A stretch of DNA of 64,000 bases, from NCBI GenBank assembly GCA_023269545.1, contig JAHFTB010000001.1, positions 1-64,000 of the forward strand, given 5' to 3'. The translations under genes and the position numbers were made by a program. This document shows, piece after piece, positions 1 through 8,712 of the stretch. Under the pieces are notes generated by a model, which did no database searches, was not told the origin of the DNA, and saw only the letters and a program-made list of their open reading frames with translations. The first letter of the stretch is position 1. Each line of letters starts with the position of its first letter. This DNA comes from Verrucomicrobiota bacterium. Lineage in GTDB: Bacteria; Verrucomicrobiota; Verrucomicrobiia; Chthoniobacterales; Xiphinematobacteraceae.

Positions 1-160
1 ATGCGGGAGTTTGCCTTTTTTTGTTTCCGTTTCCTCTCTTCTCTCTTCAGCCTCTTTTCACCTACTCATTTTTCTTTTTATTCCTAAAGTCTTATTTCCT
101 TTTTCAGGGACGACTATGTATCACAAGCAAAGGGCATGTCCTGGTTGATATAGGAGGTTC

Positions 161-194
161 TATAGCAAAATCCGGCAAAGTCCGTATAAAATGA
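161..194 (+). repeat. Family D end, divergent copy
   Basis: The stretch begins TATAGCAAAATCC and ends AAAGTCCGTATAAAATGA. It resembles the D consensus (TATAGCGAARYCCGTATAAA followed by ATGA) with an insertion in the middle. It is the only D copy here not next to a recognised gene. Confidence 0.5.
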
Positions 195-233
195 TAACAA
201 GCATTTTATGTCCTACCTAATATAGACATGGAA

Positions 234-330
234 TTATTAACTGACATTATGCACTTTGAGAAGCCCTGGGAGCAAAAAAACCATTTTAGCCTACAAGGTT
301 TCTCTTTTTTGCGTCACATCACTTATTAAC
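234..330 (-). repeat. Family A fold-back element with 8-bp duplication
   Basis: An 81-bp unit (242-322) is flanked by the direct repeat TTATTAAC at 234-241 and 323-330. The unit carries the family A core: GGGAGCAAAAAAACC, then a 14-nt spacer, then GGTTTCTCTTTTTTGC, ending GTCACATCAC. The two A/T runs can pair to form a hairpin. Unit length and duplication size match the other full copies in the window, so this is probably a mobilised non-autonomous element. No transposase is present in the window. Confidence 0.8.
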
Positions 331-469
331 ACAAGATGTTGAAAAACATCCAGATGACTATCCCACCCTCTCTTCTTTTTACTTGGTCCTTTTGGCATAG
401 AGCTCATCAAGCTTGGACTCAATTTTTCCATTCTAAAAAAACGCAACTGTAACGCTAGATTTAGCTTTA

Positions 470-741
470 GAGGCAGTCCAAAAAGACTATAGCGTGGGTG
501 TTTTACCAGAAGTTTTTCAGCTTAGGGAGGCTCGGCTCATATCCGTGGTGATATGGGCCGGTTTTGCCAACACTCCTCAGCGGGAAAAGAACGGCAATCC
601 TTTGGGCGATCATTCTTTCAGCGGAGGACGCTGTTCTCAGTCAGCGTGTATCTATCATACACTCCTTCCTTCTTCCTTTGGGTCTTGTTCTACGCTGAAA
701 TCCCTGATCGCGCCGCCACTATAGTCTTTTTGGACAGGCTC
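470..741. mobile_element. Family C element, long form (272 bp, terminal inverted repeats)
   Basis: The left end GAGGCAGTCCAAAAAGAC continues into TATAGCG. The right end reads CTATAGTCTTTTTGGACAGG then CTC, so the two are inverted copies of about 23 bp with two or three mismatches. The right-hand 60 bp, containing CCTTGTTCTACGCTGAAATC-like sequence, recurs near 19.7 kb and 34.9 kb. Short frames inside do not resemble any protein I know. I infer a MITE or the remnant of an insertion sequence that lost its transposase. Confidence 0.65.
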
Positions 742-845
742 TGAGGGAAGTTTCCTCGGATGACTCGGCTTAATTTTTACGGGAATTTGCAAAAAAACAC
801 AACGCGTGTATATTTCAATTCCTTAAATTAAAATATACATTTTAT

Positions 846-2042
846 ATGTCCATAGCATTAATTAGTTTAATAAATTACTTAATAAACACCAATCCAGTTG
901 ATTCAACTCCGTCTATTAATAAAGATAAAGAGTCAACACAAGATAGAAATCCTGAAATGGCAGAACCTCATCCGCAACAGACTCCTGCCAAAACTCAACA
1001 ACTTAATAATAAAGTACTCCAAAAAACAACCGGCACCACAGATTATAATCAATACGAAAATACATATAATGATTTCAAAATCGCTCAAGAAACTTATAAA
1101 GCCAGGTTGGAAGATATTACGAGAACAAAGAAAGCTGTCCATTCGGCGCCTATCAAAGGAAGCGAAAAGAGGCATTTAGAGGAAAATTTGCAAGCAATAG
1201 AGAAGAATTTTAAAATGGGAAATTTGCATCATACTGAGATGTCTGATTTAAATTTCGGAAAGGTACAATTAAACATTTTATCTTCGGAAGTACTTCCGGA
1301 GATATTCTCCTACACAAATGAATGGGGACCCATGATACATCCCAGCACCGATATGATGGACCAAGTTTATCAAAATACGGTCGAAGTGTCGGATTTTAGA
1401 AACGCCAATGTGAGACTAGAGAATACCGATGACAATGGGCATAATAAAAAATCTCAAGCATTCAATAACACAGGCAGGAAGATGGCAGATGAAATTGCGT
1501 CAAAAACTCCGATCGTAATGCCGAAAGGAACAGAATATTTCATTACAACTCATGGGAGTGAAGGCAAAGAAAATCAATCATTTAAATTTGATGTAGATGC
1601 GGTGGTAATGCACAAATCACTAGTGCCTAAAGGGGTTAATATACTACAAGAGCTGCCCGCTATATTTATAATTACTCCGCGTCCGCTGGGGGAAGGCAGA
1701 TCACAAGCCCTTCTCCTAGGTGATGGAATTAAATTACTTCCCAATGGTAGGTTAGTGCCCACATATAAGACAGAAGGCGCTCATGTCGTGGTGGAGAAAC
1801 CAATTACCATTACGAAAGGAAGAGACTTTTACATTGAAAATATAGATGGCACATATGGCCTGCCTCAAAGGGAGAATGGAGATGTGATATTGGTTCCAAA
1901 AAATCAAGTGCCTAAAGATGTTAATATACTACAAGAGTTTCCCGCTGGTTCTGCTATTTTTGATACGGATTCCGCAGGAGGCGCACCATGGTCTAAGATT
2001 CCTGTCGACCCAAATACTGACTATGTTTTGCTAAGTATTTAG
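846..2042 (+). CDS. Orphan 398-aa protein with an internal repeat
   Basis: I do not recognise this protein. It opens with a short hydrophobic stretch (residues 2-14), followed by a Gln/Asn/Lys-rich hydrophilic segment to about residue 110 that looks helical. The C-terminal half contains two related units: one near residues 220-275 ending VPKGVNILQELP and one near 315-365 ending VPKDVNILQEFP. Each begins with a P-I-x-x-x-KG-x-x-[YF]-[FY]-I pattern. The DNA of the two VNILQE blocks is almost identical, so the duplication is recent. The region is visibly more A/T-rich than the neighbouring housekeeping genes. A strong hairpin follows the stop. It could be secreted or surface associated, but nothing proves it. 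The start is the only upstream in-frame ATG, and there is no strong ribosome-binding site. Confidence 0.7.
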   Translation: MSIALISLINYLINTNPVDSTPSINKDKESTQDRNPEMAEPHPQQTPAKTQQLNNKVLQKTTGTTDYNQYENTYNDFKIAQETYKARLEDITRTKKAVHSAPIKGSEKRHLEENLQAIEKNFKMGNLHHTEMSDLNFGKVQLNILSSEVLPEIFSYTNEWGPMIHPSTDMMDQVYQNTVEVSDFRNANVRLENTDDNGHNKKSQAFNNTGRKMADEIASKTPIVMPKGTEYFITTHGSEGKENQSFKFDVDAVVMHKSLVPKGVNILQELPAIFIITPRPLGEGRSQALLLGDGIKLLPNGRLVPTYKTEGAHVVVEKPITITKGRDFYIENIDGTYGLPQRENGDVILVPKNQVPKDVNILQEFPAGSAIFDTDSAGGAPWSKIPVDPNTDYVLLSI

Positions 2043-2074
2043 CTAAAAATATCATCCAGCATATATGTCACGAA

Positions 2075-2107
2075 TTTATCACTCAGGACTATTTCCTGAG
2101 TGATAAA
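2075..2107. terminator. Hairpin terminator-like palindrome
   Basis: A perfect 14-bp stem (TTTATCACTCAGGA and its complement) closes over a 5-nt loop, 33 bp after the stop of the orphan gene. No long T run follows on the plus strand, so intrinsic termination is likely but not certain. The palindrome could also stabilise the 3' end of the mRNA. Confidence 0.6.
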
Positions 2108-2169
2108 TCACACAATGCGCGCTACTTTATAGAACCTGCTATACTTTAAAGATTGACAATTTTATTTTA

Positions 2170-2475
2170 ATGCCACAGATACAACCTGTACTGTTGAATA
2201 CAAATTTTTATCATTCAAATGATTATTGCGTTCGGGAGCAATCGCTCCTAAACAAGCAGATTATAGGCATAGCAACCCTTTCTGTGACGGCTCGAAGTCG
2301 GAGTGATGGAATTCTGAGAAAAGGAAACGTCTCGGTGGTAAAGGTAAGAGATCTGGTCACAGGGAATCTCGAATTTATTCCCAGAGAACGTTGTGGTGGA
2401 AAAGGACAACGGCAGATTAACGACGCCATCCCGGCAATTCTTACGCCGAAAACTCTCTCCGGTACTACAATTTAG
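2170..2475 (+). CDS. Doubtful small hypothetical protein (101 aa)
   Basis: This open frame lies between the hairpin at 2075-2107 and the convergent sugar isomerase gene. A TTGACA-like hexamer lies about 20 bp upstream of the ATG. The product is basic, with no membrane segment and no motif I recognise. An open frame of 68 codons overlaps it on the other strand, so coding is not secure. It may be a remnant of an older gene. I keep it because no other gene explains the 2.1-2.5 kb stretch. Confidence 0.25.
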   Translation: MPQIQPVLLNTNFYHSNDYCVREQSLLNKQIIGIATLSVTARSRSDGILRKGNVSVVKVRDLVTGNLEFIPRERCGGKGQRQINDAIPAILTPKTLSGTTI

Positions 2476-2520
2476 AATATTCCAAAAATATAAAAGAGGA
2501 GCTAGTGCTCTTAACTTTTT

Positions 2521-4119
2521 TTATTCGAGATCTCCGCAGAAGGATACCTGCATGCCTAGTTCTTGCATTGTGGCAGCCTTGACTTTGAGTCCATGGATGG
2601 CTTCTTCTTTTCCGGGAGTATAAACTACGTGAATATGATTGGATTTGTGACGCGCCATCATTTGATCACGGTTAATGCCAGGTAATACAGCGTGAAGAAT
2701 GGGCCATTGTGACGTGGTAAGATTCCAACGTTCTTCAGTTTCCTTTGCTGGCAATTCCACTGCCTGCAAGAGACCCGTATCATAAGCTAATTTTCCATCT
2801 TCGATATAGATGCGACTCCATACCAGCCACCCGGGTTTGGAAACTCCCTTTACGGTGCTCCCCCCTAGACGGAAATACATCGCAGGCTGTCTTTCACCCG
2901 TAGCTTCAGCCCAGCCCTTTGCAAAATGCGCGGGAGGCACACTTCCGGAAATTAATAATACCCAGACATAAGCATCGAGTTTTTCGTCCCGATAGTGCCG
3001 TCCCCATCGGAGATCATGCAGAGTATTTTCAGGCGGATAGCCTAGTTTGCGCCAGAGGTGATAAGTCACGAGCCCGTCCAAACCTGCACATTCATCCACT
3101 TCGTTAAAGTGAGGGAGAGCTTCTCCCAGAAAAAGTTCACGTCCATCTTCGGAATAAACGGGCGGCCGGTCGACATTATTAAGGGTGCCCTCAACAAGAT
3201 CGGACGCTGGGGTCAGATCCGTCAGTCCAAGCTGATATTGGATACCAATCGTCCCGCAGCCAAACTGATCGGCCAAACGAACTGCCGCAATATACATTTT
3301 ACATTGCTGGAGAATTTGCTGTTCGGTGAGATCTGATTCTTCATTGGTTCCCAGCTGGAATTTCATTCCTTTTTTGAGATACCATTCGTATGTGGCGCGC
3401 GCCTCATCATCCTTCACTGTCAGCATTTTAGCATAGAGGGTAGATTGACTCAGACGCTCTTTGAAGACTCCTGTCTGATGTAACAATTCATCGGGAATAA
3501 TAGCATTGTACATCCCCATACAGCCTTCATCAAAAACGCCCATGATGACTTTTCTCCTTTTAAGGTCGCGTGCAAATTCCACTCCAATCTTTTCCGTAGT
3601 TGCAGGCACTTTTCCCTGTTCGTAGGAACGAATGTGTGATTGATCGTGTTTTACGACGCCGTTTTTCAGCCATTCGCGCAACCCTTTTACAAAGAATTCG
3701 TCGGTAAAATCTTCACTCCAGAGGGAGCTAAATTTTACACCCGCCTTAGTCAAACTGGCATTTAAGTTTAATAATCCCACCAAACCCGGCCAAGTACCAC
3801 TCCAGTTGGCGATGGTCAAAATGGGTCCTCGATGGGACATCAAGCCGGCAAGAACATGGTTACTGTACATCCAGACCGCTTCAGCAACGATGAGCGGGGC
3901 ATCCACCGGAATTTTCTCGAATACTTCCATTCCAAACTTCTGGCTGTCGATAAAACCGTGCTGCTTAACGGGATCGAATGGGTGGGCGCGTTGCAGAGAG
4001 CAACCTTCCTTTTCAACAGCTTTAACAATAAGAGTTTCCATAGCCGCTTGAGCAGGCTGGCAAACACGGTTTGCAGAGAGGCGTACATCTCCATTAGCAA
4101 CCAGATAAATAGTTTTCAT
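2521..4119 (-). CDS. L-fucose/L-arabinose isomerase-like protein
   Basis: The 532-residue product resembles the fucose/arabinose isomerase family, which interconverts aldoses and ketoses in the cytoplasm with a divalent metal. The N-terminal Rossmann-like domain (residues 1-170, starting MKTIYLVANGD) contains the segment GPILTIANWSGTWPGLVG, typical of fucose-isomerase-like proteins. The middle part carries acidic residues in VFDEGCMGMYNAIIPDE, and the C-terminal domain ends in the substrate-binding region. It is slightly shorter than classical FucI (about 590 aa). No fucose kinase or aldolase is adjacent, so the substrate is unknown. The gene is convergent with the upstream orphan and its 5' end faces the 5' end of alr. 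I am confident of the superfamily but not of the sugar. Confidence 0.75.
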   Translation of the reverse strand: MKTIYLVANGDVRLSANRVCQPAQAAMETLIVKAVEKEGCSLQRAHPFDPVKQHGFIDSQKFGMEVFEKIPVDAPLIVAEAVWMYSNHVLAGLMSHRGPILTIANWSGTWPGLVGLLNLNASLTKAGVKFSSLWSEDFTDEFFVKGLREWLKNGVVKHDQSHIRSYEQGKVPATTEKIGVEFARDLKRRKVIMGVFDEGCMGMYNAIIPDELLHQTGVFKERLSQSTLYAKMLTVKDDEARATYEWYLKKGMKFQLGTNEESDLTEQQILQQCKMYIAAVRLADQFGCGTIGIQYQLGLTDLTPASDLVEGTLNNVDRPPVYSEDGRELFLGEALPHFNEVDECAGLDGLVTYHLWRKLGYPPENTLHDLRWGRHYRDEKLDAYVWVLLISGSVPPAHFAKGWAEATGERQPAMYFRLGGSTVKGVSKPGWLVWSRIYIEDGKLAYDTGLLQAVELPAKETEERWNLTTSQWPILHAVLPGINRDQMMARHKSNHIHVVYTPGKEEAIHGLKVKAATMQELGMQVSFCGDLE

Positions 4120-4224
4120 CAGGGTAATTCTTTTTTAATCTGTATTGAAAGGACTTACAGGAACACCGCAAAGCCTTCCTTTACAGAGGAAAAAATCCTA
4201 ATATATAACTTGTCGGCTGACAAA

Positions 4225-5325
4225 ATGTTTCGAAGTTGGACGGAAATACGCTCGGATTTTTTAAAAACGAATTTGAAGGAACTTCGCTCGCAACTTCCAT
4301 CGAATTGTGGGGTGATAAGTGTCTTAAAAGCAAATGCCTATGGCCACGGGGCAGTTGAAGTTGCCACCGCTCTAAAAACTGACTCCCAAGCCTTTGCCGT
4401 GGCTTGTCTCTCCGAAGCTCTCACCCTTCGACAATCAGTTCCGGATCGCGACATCTTCATTTTGGGTCCTTCCGTCCCCACGGAACGCGGAGACGTGGTA
4501 AAGAATGGTTTCATTCCAACTGTTTCCTCCGCGGAAGAAGCCACTGAATATGCACAATATGCCGGTTCCCATCGTATCCGCATCAGTGTGAAAATTGACA
4601 CTGGCATGGGAAGAATAGGAATTTGGCAAGATGATGCCCAAGCTGGCCTTGAGGCCATTTCACGGCTGCCCGCAATATCAGTTCATTCTATCGCAACCCA
4701 TCTCCCTTCGGGGGACAAAGATCCTGTGTTCAGCCAGCAACAATTAGAGTGGATGCAGAAACACAGCGATGCTTTTCGCAAACTCTTCCCCGGCGTCCTC
4801 CTCCATGCATTAAATAGCGCCGGAATTCTGGAGTTTCCTCACTATGCCTTTGACTTAGTTCGACCCGGATTGGCGCTTTACGGCATTGCCTCTCCTCGAA
4901 AGCATCAACACCGACTCAAACCCGTATTATCTTGGAAAGCGCGCGTCATCAATGTTCGTGATGTCAACAAAGGACGCAGTATCAGTTATGGCCGAACTTA
5001 TATCACCTCTAAGCTTTCCCGTTTGGCCACTCTCTCAGTGGGTTATGCGGACGGATACCCCTTGCAACTCTCCGGCAGCTCCGCATATGTTTTGATTCAT
5101 GGACATCGTTGTCCGGTGGTAGGATGCATTACTATGGACCAAACTATTGTGGATGTGTCCGAGCATCCTACGGTTTCTCCGGGTGACGAAGTGGTTTTGA
5201 TCGGGGAGCAACAGGCGGAAAAGATTACTGCATTCGATGTCGCAGACTGGGCAAACACGATTCCTTGGGAAATTCTGACGCGTATTCACCGAAGAGTCAG
5301 ATGCGTATTTCTACCCTTGTATTAA
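4225..5325 (+). CDS. alr: Alanine racemase
   Basis: This is a PLP-dependent enzyme converting L-alanine to D-alanine for peptidoglycan. The PLP-binding lysine is Lys35 in the motif VLKANAYGHG. The (alpha/beta)8 barrel follows, with the second catalytic base Tyr in VGYADGYP and the conserved GCITMDQTIVDVS segment in the C-terminal beta domain. The chosen ATG gives 366 aa, the usual family length. The open frame runs 131 codons further upstream, but that part overlaps the divergent sugar-isomerase gene and lacks family similarity. The stop is followed immediately by a family A element, which separates alr from manA. Confidence 0.95.
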   Translation: MFRSWTEIRSDFLKTNLKELRSQLPSNCGVISVLKANAYGHGAVEVATALKTDSQAFAVACLSEALTLRQSVPDRDIFILGPSVPTERGDVVKNGFIPTVSSAEEATEYAQYAGSHRIRISVKIDTGMGRIGIWQDDAQAGLEAISRLPAISVHSIATHLPSGDKDPVFSQQQLEWMQKHSDAFRKLFPGVLLHALNSAGILEFPHYAFDLVRPGLALYGIASPRKHQHRLKPVLSWKARVINVRDVNKGRSISYGRTYITSKLSRLATLSVGYADGYPLQLSGSSAYVLIHGHRCPVVGCITMDQTIVDVSEHPTVSPGDEVVLIGEQQAEKITAFDVADWANTIPWEILTRIHRRVRCVFLPLY

Positions 5326-5414
5326 GTGATGTGACGCAAAAAAGGGAAACCTTGTAGGCTAAAATGGTTTTTTTGCTCCCAGAGCTCCTCAAAGTGCATA
5401 ACGTCAGTGATTAA
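5318..5414 (+). repeat. Family A fold-back element
   Basis: An 81-bp unit (5326-5406) starts GTGATGTGACGC directly after the alr stop region and ends ACGTCA. Inside are GCAAAAAAGGGAAACC and GGTTTTTTTGC, which can pair. ATTAA occurs at both flanks at the 89-bp spacing seen in the other copies, a partly decayed duplication. Confidence 0.8.
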
Positions 5415-5415
5415 T

Positions 5416-5433
5416 GAAGCCCGTATAAAATGA
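5416..5433 (+). repeat. Family D end supplying the manA start
   Basis: The sequence GAAGCCCGTATAAAATGA matches the D consensus, and its ATG is the first in-frame ATG of manA. A second ATG lies two codons downstream at 5436, so the gene does not depend on the repeat. The repeat nevertheless sets the 5' leader. Confidence 0.7.
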
Positions 5434-6377
5434 ACATGAATTTAGAAAAACCTTTGATTTTTGAACCAATTCCCATGGAACGCGTCTGGGGAGGCAGAAA
5501 ATTGAGTACTTATGGAAAATCACTCCCTGAGGGAGTTCCTATTGGAGAGCTTTGGGAATTGGTGGACCGAGAAGACGCCCAGAGCATCGTGCAGTCTGGT
5601 CCTCTTCATGGTCAAACCCTGAATGCTCTTTGGAACAGCAAAAGAAAAGAAATATTCGGAGCTCGTTTGCTTGAATTTCCTTCTTCAAGATTTCCACTTC
5701 TTTTGAAGCTACTCGATGCCCATGAGCGTCTTTCCGTACAGGTTCACCCCCCCGAGCGGGTCGCTAAGGCCCTCAATGGCGAACCGAAGACTGAGGTCTG
5801 GTATTTCTTAAATGCAGCTCCCGATGCGAAAATCTATGCCGGCCTAAAAAAAGGCACCTCTCAGAGCACTTTTGAAACACTTCTCAAATCAGGCCGCGTT
5901 GAAGAAGTACTGCATGAAATTCCCGTTCATGTCGGAGGTTCCATCTTTATTCCCAGTGGGAGGATCCATGCCATTGGAGAACATAATGTTATCGTAGAAA
6001 TTCAACAAAATAGCGATACGACTTTTCGAGTATACGATTGGAATCGCTCAGGCCTCGATGGCCGCCCGCGTCAGCTACATATTCAAGAATCCCTGGCTTC
6101 CATCGATTTTAGTGACTTCGAACCGCAATCCCAACCTGTAGCTCAGGATCTCGTGGCGGATTGCCCATTTTTCCGGGTCCGCTTCATGAAGATTTCCCAG
6201 CCAGTCCCGGCCTTCTCCACACCGGAATTTGCTCTCTATACTGTCGTCTCCGGAACTATTTTTTGTGGAGGAGAAGAATTTTCCGTCGGACAATCCTTCT
6301 TAGTGCCAGCACAATTATTCACAATGGAACTACATCCCAAAGGGGACGCCTCAGTTTTGCAAACCACCCTTGCCTAA
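5430..6377 (+). CDS. manA: Mannose-6-phosphate isomerase, class I
   Basis: This cytoplasmic zinc enzyme interconverts fructose-6-phosphate and mannose-6-phosphate, feeding GDP-mannose and surface glycan synthesis. The 315-aa product is the short bacterial form of the cupin-type enzyme. Visible metal ligands are the Gln/His pair in LSVQVHPPE (near residue 100), the Glu in KTEVWYFL, and the His in PSGRIHAIG followed by VEIQQNSDTTFRVYDW. The N-terminal FEPIPMERVWGGRKL is typical. The start lies in a D repeat; an ATG two codons later is equally good. The gene cluster at 37-44 kb could use its product, but it is not linked to it. Confidence 0.93.
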   Translation: MNMNLEKPLIFEPIPMERVWGGRKLSTYGKSLPEGVPIGELWELVDREDAQSIVQSGPLHGQTLNALWNSKRKEIFGARLLEFPSSRFPLLLKLLDAHERLSVQVHPPERVAKALNGEPKTEVWYFLNAAPDAKIYAGLKKGTSQSTFETLLKSGRVEEVLHEIPVHVGGSIFIPSGRIHAIGEHNVIVEIQQNSDTTFRVYDWNRSGLDGRPRQLHIQESLASIDFSDFEPQSQPVAQDLVADCPFFRVRFMKISQPVPAFSTPEFALYTVVSGTIFCGGEEFSVGQSFLVPAQLFTMELHPKGDASVLQTTLA

Positions 6378-6734
6378 TATTCATTAAGCTTATACTGCAC
6401 AACCTGTTACACAAAATTATTTTTGTGTCTGAGATCTATTCAAATGGCTATGCGGATTCCATCTGTAGGATACCTGGAAATTACAATTTCCATCGATCTA
6501 ATATGGCTCTTTTCGAGCGGCATAACCGGTATTTTTCATCCTCTTACTTAGGGGCCAAAAGTTTGCCTTGCAAATTTTCCTATTGAGAAGAAAATAGGGA
6601 CCGTTAGAATCGATTAGATATGTTGGTTGCGTGGCGAATCGTCAGGTGAGTTAGTCTCGATGGTGATTTGAAACCCGATACTCGGGGACAGCTTTGCAGC
6701 AGTCAGTTGCTTCTTTCACTCAAGATACAGATAT
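6378..6734. other. Intergenic leader region, no gene seen
   Basis: These 357 bp separate manA from the RNA-binding protein gene. I see no convincing coding frame or repeat-family member. The last 130 bp could be a long 5' leader, as is common for cold-inducible RNA-binding proteins. It has several short self-complementary stretches but no family I can name. Confidence 0.4.
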
Positions 6735-7103
6735 ATGAGACTATACGTTGGAAATCTTTCCTTTGACACCTCGGAAGACGAGCTGCGCACAGCGTTTGAG
6801 CAGTTTGGCACTATTACAGACGTGAAAATTATGCGCGATCATGACACCGATCGTTCCCGTGGATTTGGATTTATCGCCATGTCAAACGCTAGCGAAGGTG
6901 AAGCCGCTATCAATGGCTTACATGGAAAGAATCTTCATGGCCGCAATTTGACCGTAAACGAAGCTCGTCCTCGTGAAGACCGTGCTCAGGGTGGTGGCGG
7001 TGGCGGTGGCGGTGGCGGCGGTGGTGGTGGTGGCGGACGCCGTTTCCATGGAGGCGGAGGAAAACGTCCTTTCAGTGGATCACGTCGTTCCCAAGATTCT
7101 TAA
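6735..7103 (+). CDS. RRM-type glycine-rich RNA-binding protein
   Basis: The protein has a single RNA-recognition motif followed by a glycine tail. RNP2 is LYVGNL (residues 3-8) and RNP1 is RGFGFIAM (42-49), with the aromatic residues needed for RNA stacking in place. After about residue 86 the chain becomes almost pure glycine for about 16 residues, then an Arg/Gly/Ser-rich basic end. Proteins of this type in cyanobacteria and other bacteria act as RNA chaperones, often cold-induced. It lies directly upstream of infA and an RhlE-like helicase on the same strand, which suggests a translation or RNA-remodelling group. The 64-bp gap to infA would allow co-transcription. Confidence 0.93.
   Translation: MRLYVGNLSFDTSEDELRTAFEQFGTITDVKIMRDHDTDRSRGFGFIAMSNASEGEAAINGLHGKNLHGRNLTVNEARPREDRAQGGGGGGGGGGGGGGGGRRFHGGGGKRPFSGSRRSQDS
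6990..7037 (+). repeat. GGTGGC simple repeat coding polyglycine
   Basis: A run of GGT/GGC triplets codes the uninterrupted glycine tract of the RRM protein. The near-perfect GGTGGC hexamers in the first half suggest slippage-prone expansion, so length may vary between strains. Confidence 0.8.
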
Positions 7104-7167
7104 ATGGCATTTTTGGGAAAAATCTGCTTCAAAGCCCTTAGAATAAATCTAAACTTTTGTCTCTCTA

Positions 7168-7383
7168 ATGGCTGAACGAGCGATTGAAACTGAAGGAACT
7201 ATTGTAGCCGTTTTGGCAGGCACTATGTTCCATGTTGAACTAGAAAATAAACACCGGGTTTTGGCTCATATTTCCGGAAAAATGCGCAAGCGTTTTATCC
7301 GCCTTACCTTGGGTGACAAGGTAAAGATGGAAATTTCTCCATACGATTTAGACAAAGCTCGTATTACTTATCGCCTCCGATAA
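7168..7383 (+). CDS. infA: Translation initiation factor IF-1
   Basis: The 71-residue OB-fold protein binds the ribosomal A site during initiation together with IF-2 and IF-3. It shows the family pattern: [19 protein letters not shown], then [18 protein letters not shown], then [20 protein letters not shown]. The length matches other IF-1 proteins (71-72 aa). It sits between the RRM protein and a DEAD-box helicase on the same strand, with gaps of about 64 and 44 bp. No oddities were seen. Confidence 0.97.
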   Translation: MAERAIETEGTIVAVLAGTMFHVELENKHRVLAHISGKMRKRFIRLTLGDKVKMEISPYDLDKARITYRLR

Positions 7384-7427
7384 CTAAGAAAATGTCCGTT
7401 GCCGTTTTCGCTTCTCTGTGATTTTAC

Positions 7428-8663
7428 ATGTCTTTTCGTGACCTCCGGCTTGGGGATTCTATTTTTCAAGCCATTCAAGAGGCTGGCTATATTGAGCCTA
7501 CCCCTATTCAAGCGTCAGCCATTCCTGTAATCCTTGCTGGTCATGATTTGATAGGAATCGCACAGACTGGAACGGGTAAAACGGCAGCCTTTACTCTTCC
7601 CATTCTCGCCCGGCTTGCAGCTAGCAACCGGGCGAATTTGCCAAAGGCTCTCCTCCTGGCTCCCACTCGCGAACTCGCATTACAAATCGAGGAAAGCGTG
7701 AGGACGTATGGACGCCATCTTCCCTTGCGGGTAGCTACCATTTATGGTGGCGTGAGTGAACGCCCTCAAATTCAAGCCCTGAAAACGGGAGTCGATATCC
7801 TCATCGCCACTCCCGGTCGGCTACTTGAATTAGTTCGAGCAGGACACGGCAAATTAACTGAGATCAGTTTTCTGGTTTTGGATGAAGCGGATCGGATGTT
7901 GGACATGGGTTTTCTTCCGCAGATTCGGCGTATCATTAAAGCACTGCCCATTAAGAGGCAGACGCTTCTTTTCTCCGCCACACTTTCTCCGGAAATCGAA
8001 GTTCTCACCAAGGAATTTCTGCAACTGCCAAAAATCGTTCAAATTGGCCGTCGGTCGAACCCTGCCGAATCCGTCACCCAATTTATATACGAGGTGCCGC
8101 ATCATCTCAAACAATCCCTGCTCATTCACCTCCTGGCGAATCCAAGAATGAATATGGTTCTTGTTTTTTCCCGTACTAAACACGGAGCTAATCGAATCGC
8201 TAGCAAATTAGAGAGCGCTGGAATTACGACTAGTGCCTTACATTCTAATCGTTCTCAAAATCAAAGATTGCGAGCCCTTCGCGATTTCAAATCGGGTGTC
8301 GCACGCGTTCTTGTCGCTACGGATATTGCCGCAAGAGGCATTGACGTGGATGGAATTTCTCATGTAGTCAATTTCGACTTGCCCATGCATCCGGAGGACT
8401 ACGTTCACCGTATTGGGCGCACGGGACGCGCTCAGGCAATAGGAGATGCTATTAGCTTTGTTACGCCAGAAGACATGTCAGCTCTCCGCTCTTTGGAACG
8501 TTTTATTGGACGAGGAATCGTTCGGTCGCAAGCCGAAGGCTTTGACTTATCGGTGCCAGCACCTCCCCGAACTGAGGAAGAAAGACCTGCCCGTAGAGGC
8601 GGACAAGGCAATCATCAGCGGCCATATTCATCTCGCTCACAAAGGCAAAAACCTAAAAGGTAG
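7428..8663 (+). CDS. DEAD-box RNA helicase, RhlE-like
   Basis: This is an ATP-dependent RNA helicase that remodels rRNA or mRNA. The 411-aa chain begins at the Q motif (SFRDLRL with Gln28). Walker A is AQTGTGKT (residues 45-52). PTRELALQI, VLDEADRMLDMGF and FSATL follow, and the second RecA domain carries ATDIAARGIDVDG and HRIGRTGRA. The C-terminal tail of about 35 residues is Arg/Gly/Gln-rich and basic, as in RhlE proteins, and probably binds RNA nonspecifically. There is no DbpA-type domain, unlike the second helicase at 33-35 kb. Location behind infA and the RRM protein suggests a shared transcript. Confidence 0.94.
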   Translation: MSFRDLRLGDSIFQAIQEAGYIEPTPIQASAIPVILAGHDLIGIAQTGTGKTAAFTLPILARLAASNRANLPKALLLAPTRELALQIEESVRTYGRHLPLRVATIYGGVSERPQIQALKTGVDILIATPGRLLELVRAGHGKLTEISFLVLDEADRMLDMGFLPQIRRIIKALPIKRQTLLFSATLSPEIEVLTKEFLQLPKIVQIGRRSNPAESVTQFIYEVPHHLKQSLLIHLLANPRMNMVLVFSRTKHGANRIASKLESAGITTSALHSNRSQNQRLRALRDFKSGVARVLVATDIAARGIDVDGISHVVNFDLPMHPEDYVHRIGRTGRAQAIGDAISFVTPEDMSALRSLERFIGRGIVRSQAEGFDLSVPAPPRTEEERPARRGGQGNHQRPYSSRSQRQKPKR

Positions 8664-8712
8664 CTCTCGGTTACTGCTTCGTCGCAAGTAGATCCATTTT
8701 AGGCTCCAGGGT

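Larger units (their letters stand above)
1..845. other. Gene-free repeat-rich region
   Basis: I see no convincing gene here. The first 110 bases are T-rich on the plus strand. The rest is occupied by short repeats: a divergent D-type end at 161-194, a family A unit at 242-322 with its flanking 8-bp duplication, and a family C element at 470-741. Short open frames inside the C element are repeat sequence, since one of them reappears at another C copy near 19.7 kb. The spacers at 1-160 and 331-469 show nothing I can name. Confidence 0.6.

Noticed and set aside
494-744. Small plus-strand frames in the C element
   Set aside because: Part of the sequence (STLKSLIAPPL) recurs in another C copy; it is repeat DNA, not a conserved protein.
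3832-4224. Upstream extension of the alr reading frame
   Set aside because: It overlaps the divergent sugar-isomerase gene and does not match the racemase family; the ATG at 4225 gives the usual length.
6161-6586. 141-codon frame at the end of manA
   Set aside because: It overlaps manA in another frame for more than half its length and shows no protein-like pattern.
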